From: UBA11986 sp031402435
GTDB lineage: Bacteria; Bacteroidota; Ignavibacteria; UBA10030; UBA6906
Length of the DNA stretch: 64,000 bases
Reading direction: 5' to 3'
NCBI GenBank assembly: GCA_031402435.1
Contig: JANNSJ010000069.1
Span: 124,001-188,000, forward strand
The stretch's first letter is position 1. Each line of letters begins with the position of its first letter. The translations under genes were made by a program, and so were the position numbers. Under the pieces are notes generated by a model. It saw nothing but the letters and a program-made list of their open reading frames with translations. It ran no database searches and was not told the DNA's origin. Below, in pieces: positions 17,938 through 27,168 of the stretch.

Positions 17938-19875
17938 GTGCCTGCCACGTCATGTCCATTTCCGTTCTCCCCACCTTCCAACAAACGGCGTCTCCCTGCG
18001 TTTGTCTTGTGTTTGCTTCTTCACGCGGTGTTTCTCTCCATTCTCGACACAGCAATGGCAGCAGAACAATCCCGCACGCTCCAGAGCTTTGGAGTGCACC
18101 TCAAGAGTGGCCAACCCGTCCACCCACTTCCTTCTAACGTAGCGTTAGGTCTTTTCAATCCAGACCCGTTGCTCGACGTTGCCTATTTTGCTGAAGACAA
18201 AGTGCAGGTGTACCAAAATATGGGGAATGGTTTGTTCGATCTCGTGGGAGTGAAACGGCTGACAGGTGCGATAGAAAGAATGGAATGGCGTAAGGAGAAA
18301 ATGTTTCCCGAGAACATCCCAAACCAATTTAGTTGGGGTGAGTTGTGCGTGTGCTACGATAACGGACGTATTGAAGTAATCCCCCATGAGCAATTTGCTG
18401 CCCAATCAAACTATCTGAACTTTACATCGCAACCTCCAATGAATCCACTTCTCGATTTCCGTGAGGTATGGCGGAGCGAGGGACAGAGTCAACCGTCACC
18501 ATTTATGGCCCTTGCAGACATTGACAACGACGGGCATAGCGAGGTTGCATATTCGTTTGGCCCAAACCATTGCGTCGTGTTCAAATGTGTGGGGAATGAT
18601 TCCTGCGCATTTGATTGGGATACGGTCATCACTAATAGTGATGGACCATTTGCAGTGAGCGACGTTGACAACAATGGGCATAAGGAAATAGTTTTGGCAA
18701 GAAGCACTCAGAACGGACAATTGGTGTTACTCGAGTGCGTGGCCCCACGTCGTTATCGGTATTACGCTACGAACATTTTTTATTTCGACCCTCCGTTCAA
18801 AGTGCTGGAAACAGATATTGATCACGACGGAGTTCGAGAGCTTTGCCTTCTGACAAGTAATCCTTCGGCTCCTCCAGGTCAGGATGCGACGTTCATATAC
18901 ATCGCAGAGTTTGCATTCAAAGATTCAACAACGATGTGGTTCAGTATACAAACTGCACGTTACTATGGCTACACTTTTGATATGGCGGTTGGACAAGTAG
19001 ATGGTATGGGTAGAGACGAGATTATTCCTGCGAGTGGATCGTTTGGCATCAATGAACCTATACCGATTGATTATTTATGGTACAATGGTACATCATGGAC
19101 AACACGTTGGATTTATACAGGGCTACGCTCCGGAACTACAGCACCAATGTTTGTAAACCTTGATGCTGACACAACGAAAGAACTCTTCATTGGAGGTGTT
19201 GGGCCAATTGGACACGGCTCTTGCTACGCCCTCGATTATGTCGGCGATACAACATGGCGAGTTATGTGGTCAGACTCTTCCCTTAGGAACACGCCACTTT
19301 GTGTAGGTGCTGGTTTGCTTGCGGGAGAATTCGTAATCGCTGGAGCAAACACCTGGAATCCAACACTTGACACACTATATACACGATTACATGTCTACAT
19401 CTCATCTGGAATAAAGAAAGGCATTTGGCAATTGGATTCAGGGTGGTTGGGCACATTCCAGTTGCTCGATATTAACAATGACGGAAGGGCGAACCTCATT
19501 GCCCCAATCGGCTCATACTTGATGCCGAGCTTTCTTGCAAATTATGAATACTTTGGACCAACGTATGTTACCGACGACCCGAAGGTTGGGTCAGGTGGAT
19601 TTCAGCTTTTCCCGAACTACCCCAATCCATTCAATCCAACAACGGAAATCAAGTTCGACTTGCCAGAAGCAGCACTTGTCTCTTTGGTTGTATACGATAT
19701 TCTTGGGAGAACGGTGGAGGAATTAGTGAACGAGAATCGAGAAGCCGGCTACCATTCGGCAACATGGAACGCGGCCGATGCGGCAAGCGGTGTGTACCTT
19801 GCGCGCCTGACAATAAGCAATGAATTCGGTCGAGTGCAGTTCACGAAGATGAACAAACTGATCTTAATGAAATAA
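17938..19875 (+). CDS. FG-GAP/VCBS-repeat secreted T9SS protein, paralogue
   Basis: This encodes 645 residues from a GTG start placed by a strong SD. The signal peptide (AFVLCLLLHAVFLSILDTAMA) is followed by a mature N-terminus (QSRTLQSFGVHLKSGQPVHP) closely similar to the paralogue at 11605. FG-GAP turns include DIDNDGHSEVAYS, DVDNNGHKEIVLA and DIDHDGVRELCLL. The C-terminal sorting domain (YPNPFNPTTEIKFDLPEAA ... KMNKLILMK) matches the fragment at 13702-14862 rather than the full-length paralogue. The passenger and export signal have therefore had different histories. Predicted surface beta-propeller; ligand unknown. Confidence 0.88.
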   Translation: MPATSCPFPFSPPSNKRRLPAFVLCLLLHAVFLSILDTAMAAEQSRTLQSFGVHLKSGQPVHPLPSNVALGLFNPDPLLDVAYFAEDKVQVYQNMGNGLFDLVGVKRLTGAIERMEWRKEKMFPENIPNQFSWGELCVCYDNGRIEVIPHEQFAAQSNYLNFTSQPPMNPLLDFREVWRSEGQSQPSPFMALADIDNDGHSEVAYSFGPNHCVVFKCVGNDSCAFDWDTVITNSDGPFAVSDVDNNGHKEIVLARSTQNGQLVLLECVAPRRYRYYATNIFYFDPPFKVLETDIDHDGVRELCLLTSNPSAPPGQDATFIYIAEFAFKDSTTMWFSIQTARYYGYTFDMAVGQVDGMGRDEIIPASGSFGINEPIPIDYLWYNGTSWTTRWIYTGLRSGTTAPMFVNLDADTTKELFIGGVGPIGHGSCYALDYVGDTTWRVMWSDSSLRNTPLCVGAGLLAGEFVIAGANTWNPTLDTLYTRLHVYISSGIKKGIWQLDSGWLGTFQLLDINNDGRANLIAPIGSYLMPSFLANYEYFGPTYVTDDPKVGSGGFQLFPNYPNPFNPTTEIKFDLPEAALVSLVVYDILGRTVEELVNENREAGYHSATWNAADAASGVYLARLTISNEFGRVQFTKMNKLILMK

Positions 19876-19893
19876 CTGAGCAGGTTTCTTATC

Positions 19894-19936
19894 GGACGAC
19901 CATGCCGCTGTTGCGGGATAAAGTCCCGGTCGTCCC
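19894..19936. other. Nested hairpin 3' of the T9SS gene
   Basis: GGACGACC (19894-19901) pairs with GGTCGTCC (19929-19936). Inside it, GGGA pairs with TCCC around TAAAG. The structure sits between the stop codon and the terminator and may protect the mRNA 3' end or be part of a recombination footprint. Confidence 0.4.
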
Positions 19937-19944
19937 AGTTACCG

Positions 19945-19972
19945 AAGCCCGGTCCGCCCGGGCTTCTTTGTT
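19945..19972 (+). terminator. Intrinsic terminator
   Basis: A perfect 9-bp stem GAAGCCCGG / CCGGGCTTC with a 5-base loop is followed by TTTGTTTC. It shares its core with the hairpins at 5348 and 14891. Confidence 0.8.
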
Positions 19973-19994
19973 TCTTTCCTCCGATGGCGTTTGA

Positions 19995-20037
19995 CATTCA
20001 AAACCATTCTTAATACCTTACTCAAGGTTTTTGAATG
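19995..20037. promoter_or_regulatory. Inverted repeat upstream of gap
   Basis: CATTCAAAACC (19995-20005) is mirrored by GGTTTTTGAATG (20026-20037) with one extra base, 60-100 bp before the gap start. It could be an operator or a 5' leader hairpin; no regulator is identified. A strong SD (GGAGGA, 20085-20090) lies just before ATG 20096. Confidence 0.35.
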
Positions 20038-20095
20038 AATTTGGCTGATTTTCTTATTTTTATCTCACCTTATCCTGTTCACACGGAGGAATTTC

Positions 20096-21088
20096 ATGTC
20101 GGTTAAGATCGGAATCAACGGCTTCGGCAGAATCGGACGGCTCGTCTTTAGAAGAATGATGCAGCAGGGTGGCTTCGACGTTGTCGCAATCAATGACATT
20201 ACTGATGCAAAGACGCTCGCGTATCTTTTGAAGTATGACTCTGTCCATGGGAAGTATCCGGGCAGCGTCTCTACAGACGGCGACAACATTGTTGTTGACA
20301 GCAAGAAATTCAAGATCACCGCTGAGAAGGACCCGGCAAAGCTACCGTGGAAATCGTTGGGAGCCGAGGTGATCATTGAAGGGACTGGAATCTTCACGAG
20401 TCGGGAGCAACTCCAGAAACACATTGAAGCGGGAGCGAAGAAAGTGTTGCTCACTGCACCGGCGAAAGACGAGATTGATGCAACAGTTGTGCTTGGTGTG
20501 AATGATGGCGTCCTGACTGGCAAGGAACAGTTTGTCTCCAATGCTTCCTGCACAACGAACTGCCTCGCGCCGATGGTGAAGGTGTTGAATGACACGTTCG
20601 GGGTCGATCATGGCTACATGACAACCATCCATTCGTACACAAACGATCAACGCTTGCTCGATCTCCCGCACAAGGATTTGCGCCGTGCTCGTGCTGCTGC
20701 GCTCTCCATAATCCCTACGACAACAGGTGCAGCAAAGACAGTCGGCAAAGTCATTCCCGAGTTAAAGGGCAAGCTTGATGGCTTCTCGCTCCGCGTTCCG
20801 ACTCCTGATGCTTCTATCACGGATTTTGTTGCAGTACTCAAGAAGCCAGCGACAAAGGATCAAGTCAACGCGGCGATGAAGAATGCAGCGGCGACCTCGT
20901 TGAAGGGCATCCTTGAATACTCCGAAGAGGATTTGGTCTCAACGGACATTATCGGCAACTCACATTCGTGTGTTTTCGATTCGCAATTAACGATGGCACA
21001 GGGAAATACCGTGAAAGTGTTTGGCTGGTACGACAATGAGTGGGGTTTCTCCTGCCGTGTCGTGGATCTGCTGAAGAAGATTGCGTGA
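20096..21088 (+). CDS. gap: Glyceraldehyde-3-phosphate dehydrogenase
   Basis: This encodes 330 residues, the full family length. It catalyses the NAD-dependent oxidative phosphorylation of glyceraldehyde 3-phosphate to 1,3-bisphosphoglycerate in the cytoplasm. The N-terminal Rossmann motif INGFGRIGRLVFRR, the catalytic SNASCTTNC (Cys152) and the C-terminal WYDNEWGFSCR are all present. A strong GGAGGA ribosome-binding site precedes it. It is followed by a terminator and then pgk, the next glycolytic step, so the two may be only partly cotranscribed. Confidence 0.97.
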   Translation: MSVKIGINGFGRIGRLVFRRMMQQGGFDVVAINDITDAKTLAYLLKYDSVHGKYPGSVSTDGDNIVVDSKKFKITAEKDPAKLPWKSLGAEVIIEGTGIFTSREQLQKHIEAGAKKVLLTAPAKDEIDATVVLGVNDGVLTGKEQFVSNASCTTNCLAPMVKVLNDTFGVDHGYMTTIHSYTNDQRLLDLPHKDLRRARAAALSIIPTTTGAAKTVGKVIPELKGKLDGFSLRVPTPDASITDFVAVLKKPATKDQVNAAMKNAAATSLKGILEYSEEDLVSTDIIGNSHSCVFDSQLTMAQGNTVKVFGWYDNEWGFSCRVVDLLKKIA

Positions 21089-21108
21089 ATTTGAGCGATC
21101 TGTTCTCG

Positions 21109-21137
21109 TGCCTGACTGATTTTTCGTCAGGCATTTT
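21109..21137 (+). terminator. Intrinsic terminator between gap and pgk
   Basis: An 8-bp stem TGCCTGAC / GTCAGGCA with a 9-base loop is followed by TTTTATT. It may attenuate transcription from gap into pgk. Confidence 0.8.
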
Positions 21138-21167
21138 ATTCCCGACCCATTTCACTAAAGATACCGT

Positions 21168-22364
21168 ATGCGCACTCTGACGATTGATGATGTTGATTTG
21201 AAGGACAAGAAGGTTCTCGTGCGGGTGGACTTCAATGTTCCGATGACTTCGGACTTGAAGGTGTCAGATGACAAGCGCATTGTTGAGGCATTGCCTACGA
21301 TCAGGAAAATCCTGTCTGCGGGGGGCAGCGCGATTCTCATGAGTCACCTCGGGCGGCCAAAGGGTCAACTTGATCCGGAATTTTCACTTGAGTCGATTGC
21401 AAAACATTTGAGTGTGCTTCTGAATCTTCCGGTCAAGTTTGCAAAGGACTGTATCGGGAAGGCAACGCGGCAAATGGTCGACGAGTTGAAGCCGAAGGAA
21501 GTGTTGATGCTGGAGAACCTTCGCTTCCACATGGAAGAGGAATCGAACAACGATGATTTTGCACGTGAGCTTGCAAGCTACGGTGATGTGTATGTGAATG
21601 ATGCGTTCGGGACAGCCCATCGGGCACATGCATCAACACAGGGCGTGACGAAGTTTCTCAAGCCTGCTGTTGCCGGGTATCTGATGGAGAAGGAACTTGA
21701 TTATCTCACCAAGGCGGTGTCTGATCCCAAACGTCCATACGTTGCTATTCTTGGCGGGGCAAAAATCTCCGGCAAGATCGACGTTATCCAAAACCTTTTA
21801 TCCAAAGTGGATGTCATAATCATTGGCGGAGGGATGGCGTTTACGTTCTTTCAAGCACAAGGGTTGGAGATCGGTGATTCACTGGTCGAGCAGGAGAAAG
21901 TAGGGTTGGCAATGAAAATCCTGGATGAAGTCAGGGCGAAGCATCTCAGAGTGATTCTCCCCATCGATTGTGTGGTTGCCGACAGGTTTGACAATGATGC
22001 GCAGCGGAGGGTCGTGTCCGTATCCAAAATCCCGCAGGGATGGCGCGGTCTTGATATCGGCCCGGAAACGGTGAAGCTCATCAACATGGAATGTCGTCGC
22101 GCCAAGACGATAATCTGGAACGGCCCGATGGGTGTATTTGAAATGTCGAACTTTGCAAACGGCACGCTGGAGGTTGCCCGTATACTTGCGGCGGCGACCA
22201 AGGGGGGAGCGACGACGATTGTGGGTGGCGGTGATTCGGCGGCAGCGGTTTCCAAGTCCGGCTTTGACGGGGCAATGTCCCATGTGTCGACGGGTGGCGG
22301 TGCATCGCTTGAATTCCTTGAAGGAAAGCAGCTTCCCGGCGTTCTTGCTCTTGACACAAAGTGA
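21168..22364 (+). CDS. pgk: Phosphoglycerate kinase
   Basis: This 398-residue protein has the usual length. It transfers phosphate from 1,3-bisphosphoglycerate to ADP. The N-terminal signature KVLVRVDFNVPM, the substrate-binding LMSHLGRPKG, the hinge-side AILGGAKISGKIDV and the C-terminal nucleotide loop TIVGGGDSAAAV are all intact. It follows gap with a terminator between, an arrangement found in many bacteria. Confidence 0.97.
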   Translation: MRTLTIDDVDLKDKKVLVRVDFNVPMTSDLKVSDDKRIVEALPTIRKILSAGGSAILMSHLGRPKGQLDPEFSLESIAKHLSVLLNLPVKFAKDCIGKATRQMVDELKPKEVLMLENLRFHMEEESNNDDFARELASYGDVYVNDAFGTAHRAHASTQGVTKFLKPAVAGYLMEKELDYLTKAVSDPKRPYVAILGGAKISGKIDVIQNLLSKVDVIIIGGGMAFTFFQAQGLEIGDSLVEQEKVGLAMKILDEVRAKHLRVILPIDCVVADRFDNDAQRRVVSVSKIPQGWRGLDIGPETVKLINMECRRAKTIIWNGPMGVFEMSNFANGTLEVARILAAATKGGATTIVGGGDSAAAVSKSGFDGAMSHVSTGGGASLEFLEGKQLPGVLALDTK

Positions 22365-22419
22365 ACGTAGTTTGAGGAAAGAGTGTTTGTATCTGTACAG
22401 AATGTGATTGAGGTGGGCG

Positions 22420-23352
22420 ATGTCGTTCTTTTCTGCACAAACATCCGGGGCGTATTACCGTCCCAGCTTTTTCGGCGGGCTGAAGTTCTTTCCACCCGTA
22501 ATCAAGGCACTGCTGATCAGCAATGTTGCCGTCTGGCTGCTTGTTGATTTTCTTCTGACGCCGTTTACCGTTGCAGGCGTCAGGGTTGGTGGTGCCGATG
22601 GTGTCCTTTCCTACTATCTCGCCCTGTGGCCTTTCGGCACGCACTTCCTGCCGTGGCAGGTCTTCACGTACATGTTCATGCACGGTGGTTTCGCCCATCT
22701 CTTTTTTAACATGTTGGCATTGTGGATGTTCGGCATGGAGCTGGAGAATACGTGGGGGTCGAGGAAGTTCTTCATATACTATATCCTGTGCGGTTTGGGT
22801 GCGGCGATAGCGAACCTGGTCGTTGCTCCACTTGTCGGTCAGGCCGGTCCCACCGTTGGGGCGTCAGGTGCTGTGTTCGGAATCCTTGTTGCCTTCGGCA
22901 TGCTGTTTCCCGATCGACGCATCTATGTGTATTTTCTACTGCCGGTCAAGGCGAAGTATTTCGTTGCGGCGTATATGGGCATGGAAATGTTTTTTGGTGT
23001 GACGGGAACAAGCGACGGGATTGCGCACTTTGCCCATCTCGGCGGCGCCGCAGTTGGGCTTGTATATATATTGGTGGATCGCGGGATAATCCCCGTGAAG
23101 TCGTGGTTGCGAGGTGTGAACACAGGTGGAGGGGATCAGTTACGAAACTACGGGCGGGTGAACCGCTCGTACGAAGAGGTACATGAAGCGAAGTTCTACG
23201 ATATCAAGACAGGCCAGCAACGTACCGGCAGTAGCAATACAACACAAGAAGAGGTCGACGCCATCCTGGATAAGATCAGCGCCGGAGGCTATCAGAGCTT
23301 GACGGACGAAGAGAAGCGCGTCCTTTTTGAAGCAAGCAAAAAACTTAACTGA
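22420..23352 (+). CDS. Rhomboid family intramembrane serine protease
   Basis: This encodes 310 residues from ATG 22420 (a TTG at 22408 would add four). Rhomboids cleave TM segments within the membrane. The six-helix core is visible, with MFMHGGFAHLFFNMLALW (loop/TM2), the catalytic serine in GASGAVFG (Ser149) and the catalytic histidine in FAHLGGAA (His206). A C-terminal cytoplasmic tail (~65 residues) ends in a small helical motif (EEVDAILDKISAGGYQSLTD) seen in rhomboids of Bacteroidota-type bacteria. Substrates are unknown. Confidence 0.92.
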   Translation: MSFFSAQTSGAYYRPSFFGGLKFFPPVIKALLISNVAVWLLVDFLLTPFTVAGVRVGGADGVLSYYLALWPFGTHFLPWQVFTYMFMHGGFAHLFFNMLALWMFGMELENTWGSRKFFIYYILCGLGAAIANLVVAPLVGQAGPTVGASGAVFGILVAFGMLFPDRRIYVYFLLPVKAKYFVAAYMGMEMFFGVTGTSDGIAHFAHLGGAAVGLVYILVDRGIIPVKSWLRGVNTGGGDQLRNYGRVNRSYEEVHEAKFYDIKTGQQRTGSSNTTQEEVDAILDKISAGGYQSLTDEEKRVLFEASKKLN

Positions 23353-23364
23353 TGAAAAATTGAA

Positions 23365-24501
23365 ATGATTGAAATTCCCGCACTCAACCTTACCGGTGAA
23401 GCTCCTGCTGTTCCTCATCCTACCTATCGGGTTGGCGTGAGAAGGAAAACGCGACAGGTCACTATCGGTGGAATCAAGGTTGGTGGCAGCGCCCCCATCT
23501 CCGTGCAGACAATGACGAAGACGAAAACGAGCGACGTGGCGGCAACAGTAAAGCAAATCGTTGATGCGGCGGAGGCTGGTTGCGACATTGTACGGGTGAC
23601 GGTGAACGACAAAGAAGCGGCGGACGCAATGAAGGAGATTGTCCGGCAGTCTCCCATTCCCGTCGTTGCAGATATTCATTTCAATCATATCCTGGCGCTC
23701 AAGGCTATCGAGGCTAATGTGGCCAAGGTTCGCTTGAATCCCGGCAACATCGGCAACCGCGATCGTATCCATCAAGTACTCACGGCAGCAAAAGACAAGG
23801 GCATCCCGATTCGCATCGGCGTAAACTCCGGTTCGCTTGAAGAAGACATCCTGAACAAGCATGGCTATCCCACTGCGGAAGCGCTGTTTGAAAGCGCCAT
23901 GCGCCATGTCGGGATCTGCGATGAGTTCGGTTTCAATGATGTCATCATCTCGGTGAAGTCGACGGATGTTCGACTGATGATCGAGGCGTACCGGCTTGTT
24001 GCCGAACGGACGGACATTCCATTGCATCTCGGCGTCACGGAAGCAGGAACAACGAGGATCGGTACAATCAAATCCGCAGTGGGCATCGGAACGCTGCTTG
24101 CCGAGGGAATCGGCGATACTATTCGAGTATCATTGACTGATGAGCCCCCGAAGGAAATCGAAGTGGGGAAAGAGATTCTCCGCTCGCTGGGACTTGCCTC
24201 CCGCAATGTTGAGTTGATTGCATGTCCAACCTGTGGTCGTCTCGAAGTTGATCTCTTCGGCATTATGGCCGAGCTGGAGAAGCGATTGGAAGGCGTGAAG
24301 AAGCCCGTGAAGATTGCCGTTCTCGGTTGTGTGGTGAATGGTCCCGGAGAAGCCAGCGAGGCTGACATCGGGATTGCGGCGGGGAAGGGCGTTGGCATTC
24401 TCTACCGCAAGGGCGTGGTCGTCCGCCGTGTGAAGGAGTCGGAGATCGTAGACGTGATTGTGGAGGAAGTGAAGAACTTCCAGCCAGAAGTTGGTGGCTA
24501 G
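23365..24501 (+). CDS. ispG: 4-hydroxy-3-methylbut-2-en-1-yl diphosphate synthase
   Basis: This 378-residue [4Fe-4S] enzyme converts MEcPP to HMBPP in the MEP isoprenoid pathway. The start is 12 bp after the rhomboid stop. The N-terminal TIM-barrel shows VSVQTMTKT-type and VRVTVNDKEAA motifs. The C-terminal domain carries the cluster ligands in ACPTCGR and LGCVVNGPGE, followed by an acidic DIGIA segment. The short, single-chain bacterial form is seen. IspD of the same pathway lies at 59 kb. The 3' end overlaps by 4 bp a convergent small gene. Confidence 0.95.
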   Translation: MIEIPALNLTGEAPAVPHPTYRVGVRRKTRQVTIGGIKVGGSAPISVQTMTKTKTSDVAATVKQIVDAAEAGCDIVRVTVNDKEAADAMKEIVRQSPIPVVADIHFNHILALKAIEANVAKVRLNPGNIGNRDRIHQVLTAAKDKGIPIRIGVNSGSLEEDILNKHGYPTAEALFESAMRHVGICDEFGFNDVIISVKSTDVRLMIEAYRLVAERTDIPLHLGVTEAGTTRIGTIKSAVGIGTLLAEGIGDTIRVSLTDEPPKEIEVGKEILRSLGLASRNVELIACPTCGRLEVDLFGIMAELEKRLEGVKKPVKIAVLGCVVNGPGEASEADIGIAAGKGVGILYRKGVVVRRVKESEIVDVIVEEVKNFQPEVGG

Positions 24502-24890
24502 CGGGCAACAGAGAGCTTGGTGAGAATTTCCATGACTCTTTCTTTGTTGATTGGACCATTCACTTCTGGATCGGTCAATAAACCAATCAGATTGGATAGT
24601 CCGTTGCCTATGAACTCAACATCTTGGGCAAAGTTTGAGAGAAGGAGTGCATCAGCTACGTACGCAAGATCTGCTTCAGACAGTGTTCCTCGTAAGTATG
24701 CCGAACAAAGGTGCGAAATCCCCTGCTGAGTGACAATGTTCTCGGTGTCATTTACTACCGCTATGGGATTACTACCCCGCCTGACAAGTCGTCGCCTCTC
24801 GTATTCACTCACATCTGCTAAGATGATGTCGTGAAAATCGGTGTCACTGATCTCACCGACAAAGAAGGCTTGAAGCTCGCTGAGTTTCAT
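24498..24890 (-). CDS. Small protein of unknown function, second of a minus-strand pair
   Basis: This 130-residue soluble, acidic, helix-rich protein has no signal peptide or membrane segment. It begins MKLSELQAFFVGEISDTDFH and ends near VMEILTKLSVAR. I do not recognise the family. Its size, and its pairing with another small gene 62 bp upstream on the same strand inside a run of plus-strand housekeeping genes, resemble an orphan immunity or accessory cassette. That is only contextual inference. Confidence 0.6.
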   Translation of the reverse strand: MKLSELQAFFVGEISDTDFHDIILADVSEYERRRLVRRGSNPIAVVNDTENIVTQQGISHLCSAYLRGTLSEADLAYVADALLLSNFAQDVEFIGNGLSNLIGLLTDPEVNGPINKERVMEILTKLSVAR

Positions 24891-24952
24891 TTGATCAACT
24901 AGGATTACTTCGTTGTTTAAGCCGGTGCTTGAAGATCATCCCACGAGGTTGT

Positions 24953-25252
24953 TCACGGAACCCCAAAGAGGATCTGAATTGATTTGCCGTCTAACGGTTC
25001 ATTCCAGACATGATCGGAAGTCAGGATGGCGTAAGCTTCTTCGTTAGAAATCAGTTCTTCTTTCCCTCCAGTCCCCGACCTGCGAAATAGCTTCACCTTG
25101 CCATTCCCGAGAAGTTCTTGCATGGTACGTTTCGCAATAGACCGCAATTCGAGCTCGCCAGTCTGTGGTAGCATTGAACGAAGCCTCCACACGGCTTCCC
25201 ACAAGCCATAGTAGTCTTCCTCAGCCACTACCATAATCGCGTCGCGAATCAT
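24953..25252 (-). CDS. Small protein of unknown function, first of a minus-strand pair
   Basis: This 99-residue protein has no signal peptide. It reads VAEEDYYGLWEAVWRLRSML near the N-terminus and ends with an EEAYAILTSDHVWNEP block. The layout (short helical N-terminus, basic middle, acidic/aromatic C-terminus) is that of a compact regulatory or immunity-like protein, but the family is not recognised. It is divergent from the amidase gene, with a 149-bp AT-rich spacer that probably holds both promoters. Confidence 0.6.
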   Translation of the reverse strand: MIRDAIMVVAEEDYYGLWEAVWRLRSMLPQTGELELRSIAKRTMQELLGNGKVKLFRRSGTGGKEELISNEEAYAILTSDHVWNEPLDGKSIQILFGVP

Positions 25253-25401
25253 TGCCTTCTAGCGTTTCTTATCAACATTCTTTTCCAAGATAAAAAATGG
25301 CAAAACAATTAGCTAGGAGAACGATGGGATTTTTATTTCCACCTAGAACTCTTATATTGGCACAGTCAAGTCTTCTATCATTAATGAGTATCTGACTCCA
25401 G

Positions 25402-27168
25402 ATGAGATACGGATTGTCGATGTTTGTCTTCGTTGTTTGTTCTTCGATCCTCTATTCCGCCTTCGCCCAGTATCCCGTCAAAGATTCCAGCTTCATCCTC
25501 CTTGTTGTCCCTGAGTCCGATACGACTACGACATCCACTTCAGTCTATCGTCTTTCTGCAAGCACAACTCCCGGCAGCACCGTCACCGTCAACGAGAAGC
25601 CCTTTAGGGTGTATCCATCGGGTGCATTTGTGGGCCTGCTTGATTTGCAGGAAGGGGACAATCTGTTCACAATCAAATCCGCAAATGATTTGGGACGATC
25701 AATCACGAAATCCTTTCTCATCATTCGCAGCAAGCCTCTTCAATCAACTCCTGCTGATACGCTTGCCATTGAAGATGCAATGATGCAACCGAACTCCGAC
25801 ATGTGGCTGAACGAAGGGGATGTGCTTGAAGTGAGAATCAAGGGTACGCCGGGTTGCGTTGCAACGTTCATGAATGGGCTTGCAATGAATGAAGCCCCTC
25901 GTTCGGCAAATGGTCTCGAAGGAGTATATCGTGGTTCGTACAAAGTTACCGCGGCCGATACAGCGAAGAACCTCCAGATACCGTTTCGGCTTGAAGGAAA
26001 GGACGGGAAGGTGGTAACGAAGAACTCCCGCTCGCGAATTTCCTTTAGGCCTCGCGAGTTTCCCCTTGTCGGGATTACGAAGGGCGACCGGGTGTATCTT
26101 GATTTTGGTCTTGGCGAGGACAGGCTTGGCGGTGCGAAGTTTTCATTCATCCAGGATGGTATCGCACTTGCCATAACCGGCAAAGTTGCAGGGCGATACC
26201 GCGTGCAGCTTACGGAAAACCAGGAAGCATGGATTCCCGAAGACCAGGTCGAGCTTCAACCCGCGGGCACGCCGGTACCATACTCACTCACGGGCAATTG
26301 GAACGTCACCGGCGACGAGAAGTATGACTACGTATCAATTGCTCTGGCGGCAAAGCTTCCGTTCTCGTCATTCCAGGAATCAGAACCCAGTCGCATCAAT
26401 GTTGATGTCTACGGCGCTGTCTCCAACTCGAACTGGATTACTCAGCAGCTGACAACGAAGGAAATCAAGAACGCGTACTACACTCAAGTTTCAAAGCAAC
26501 AATTCCGAATCACCATCGAGTTGAACCATAAACAGGTGTGGGGTTACCGGATAGGGTACCAGGGCAGTTCACTCGTCATCAGAGTGAAACGTCAGCCCGA
26601 ACATTTGAAGCTGAAGAACATGACCATTGCTCTGGATGCCGGACATGGCGGCAGTAACAACGGGGCACTCGGATGTACGGGGGCGAAGGAAAAGGATGTC
26701 GCCCTTGCTATCGTGAGGCAGCTGCAAGGAGTGTTGGAACGGGAGGGAGCGCATGTTGTTCTTACCCGCGCAATTGATTCCAACCTTACGGTCATCGATA
26801 GGCTGAGAACCATCTGGTCATCCGAGGCCGACATACTCGTGAGCATTCACGCCAACTCCATCGGGCTTGCCAGCAATCCGGCGGACATCAAAGGAACATC
26901 CACATACTACAAGCACGTCTGCTTTCGTCCGTTGTCAGTGTTTATCCTCAAACAGATTATTGAGACGGGGCTGACTTCGTTCGGGAATGTCGGAGGCTTC
27001 AACTTTGCACTCAATTCTCCAACGGAATTACCGAACGTTCTTGTGGAGACCGCCTTCATCTCCAATCCCGAAGACGAGATGAAGCTTCTCGATGAGGACT
27101 TCCGGCACGAGCTTGCCACACGCATCGCCGATGGCATTGAAGACTTCCTCGATTCGTGCGATGAGTAA
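25402..27168 (+). CDS. Secreted N-acetylmuramoyl-L-alanine amidase
   Basis: This encodes 588 residues with a clear signal peptide (MFVFVVCSSILYSAFAQ). A long N-terminal part with beta-sandwich and AMIN-like segments (~25-410) likely binds the wall. The C-terminal Amidase_3 domain (~412-585) hydrolyses the bond between MurNAc and the stem peptide. Zinc-site elements are visible: LDAGHGG, the Glu in GAKEKDVAL, LVSIHANS and the catalytic-side Glu in VETAFISNPED. The domain is intact. It is the first gene of a run overlapping DUF4922, SpoIID-like and AmpG-like genes, suggesting that it releases wall fragments for salvage, though a cell-division role is also possible. Confidence 0.92.
   Translation: MRYGLSMFVFVVCSSILYSAFAQYPVKDSSFILLVVPESDTTTTSTSVYRLSASTTPGSTVTVNEKPFRVYPSGAFVGLLDLQEGDNLFTIKSANDLGRSITKSFLIIRSKPLQSTPADTLAIEDAMMQPNSDMWLNEGDVLEVRIKGTPGCVATFMNGLAMNEAPRSANGLEGVYRGSYKVTAADTAKNLQIPFRLEGKDGKVVTKNSRSRISFRPREFPLVGITKGDRVYLDFGLGEDRLGGAKFSFIQDGIALAITGKVAGRYRVQLTENQEAWIPEDQVELQPAGTPVPYSLTGNWNVTGDEKYDYVSIALAAKLPFSSFQESEPSRINVDVYGAVSNSNWITQQLTTKEIKNAYYTQVSKQQFRITIELNHKQVWGYRIGYQGSSLVIRVKRQPEHLKLKNMTIALDAGHGGSNNGALGCTGAKEKDVALAIVRQLQGVLEREGAHVVLTRAIDSNLTVIDRLRTIWSSEADILVSIHANSIGLASNPADIKGTSTYYKHVCFRPLSVFILKQIIETGLTSFGNVGGFNFALNSPTELPNVLVETAFISNPEDEMKLLDEDFRHELATRIADGIEDFLDSCDE

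Noticed and set aside
19876..20095. tRNA or riboswitch in the gap before gap
   Set aside because: Only hairpins and a terminator are seen; no T-loop consensus, cloverleaf or known aptamer core was found.
23140..24027. Minus-strand frame of 295 codons over rhomboid and ispG
   Set aside because: It spans two real genes on the opposite strand and has no recognisable domain.
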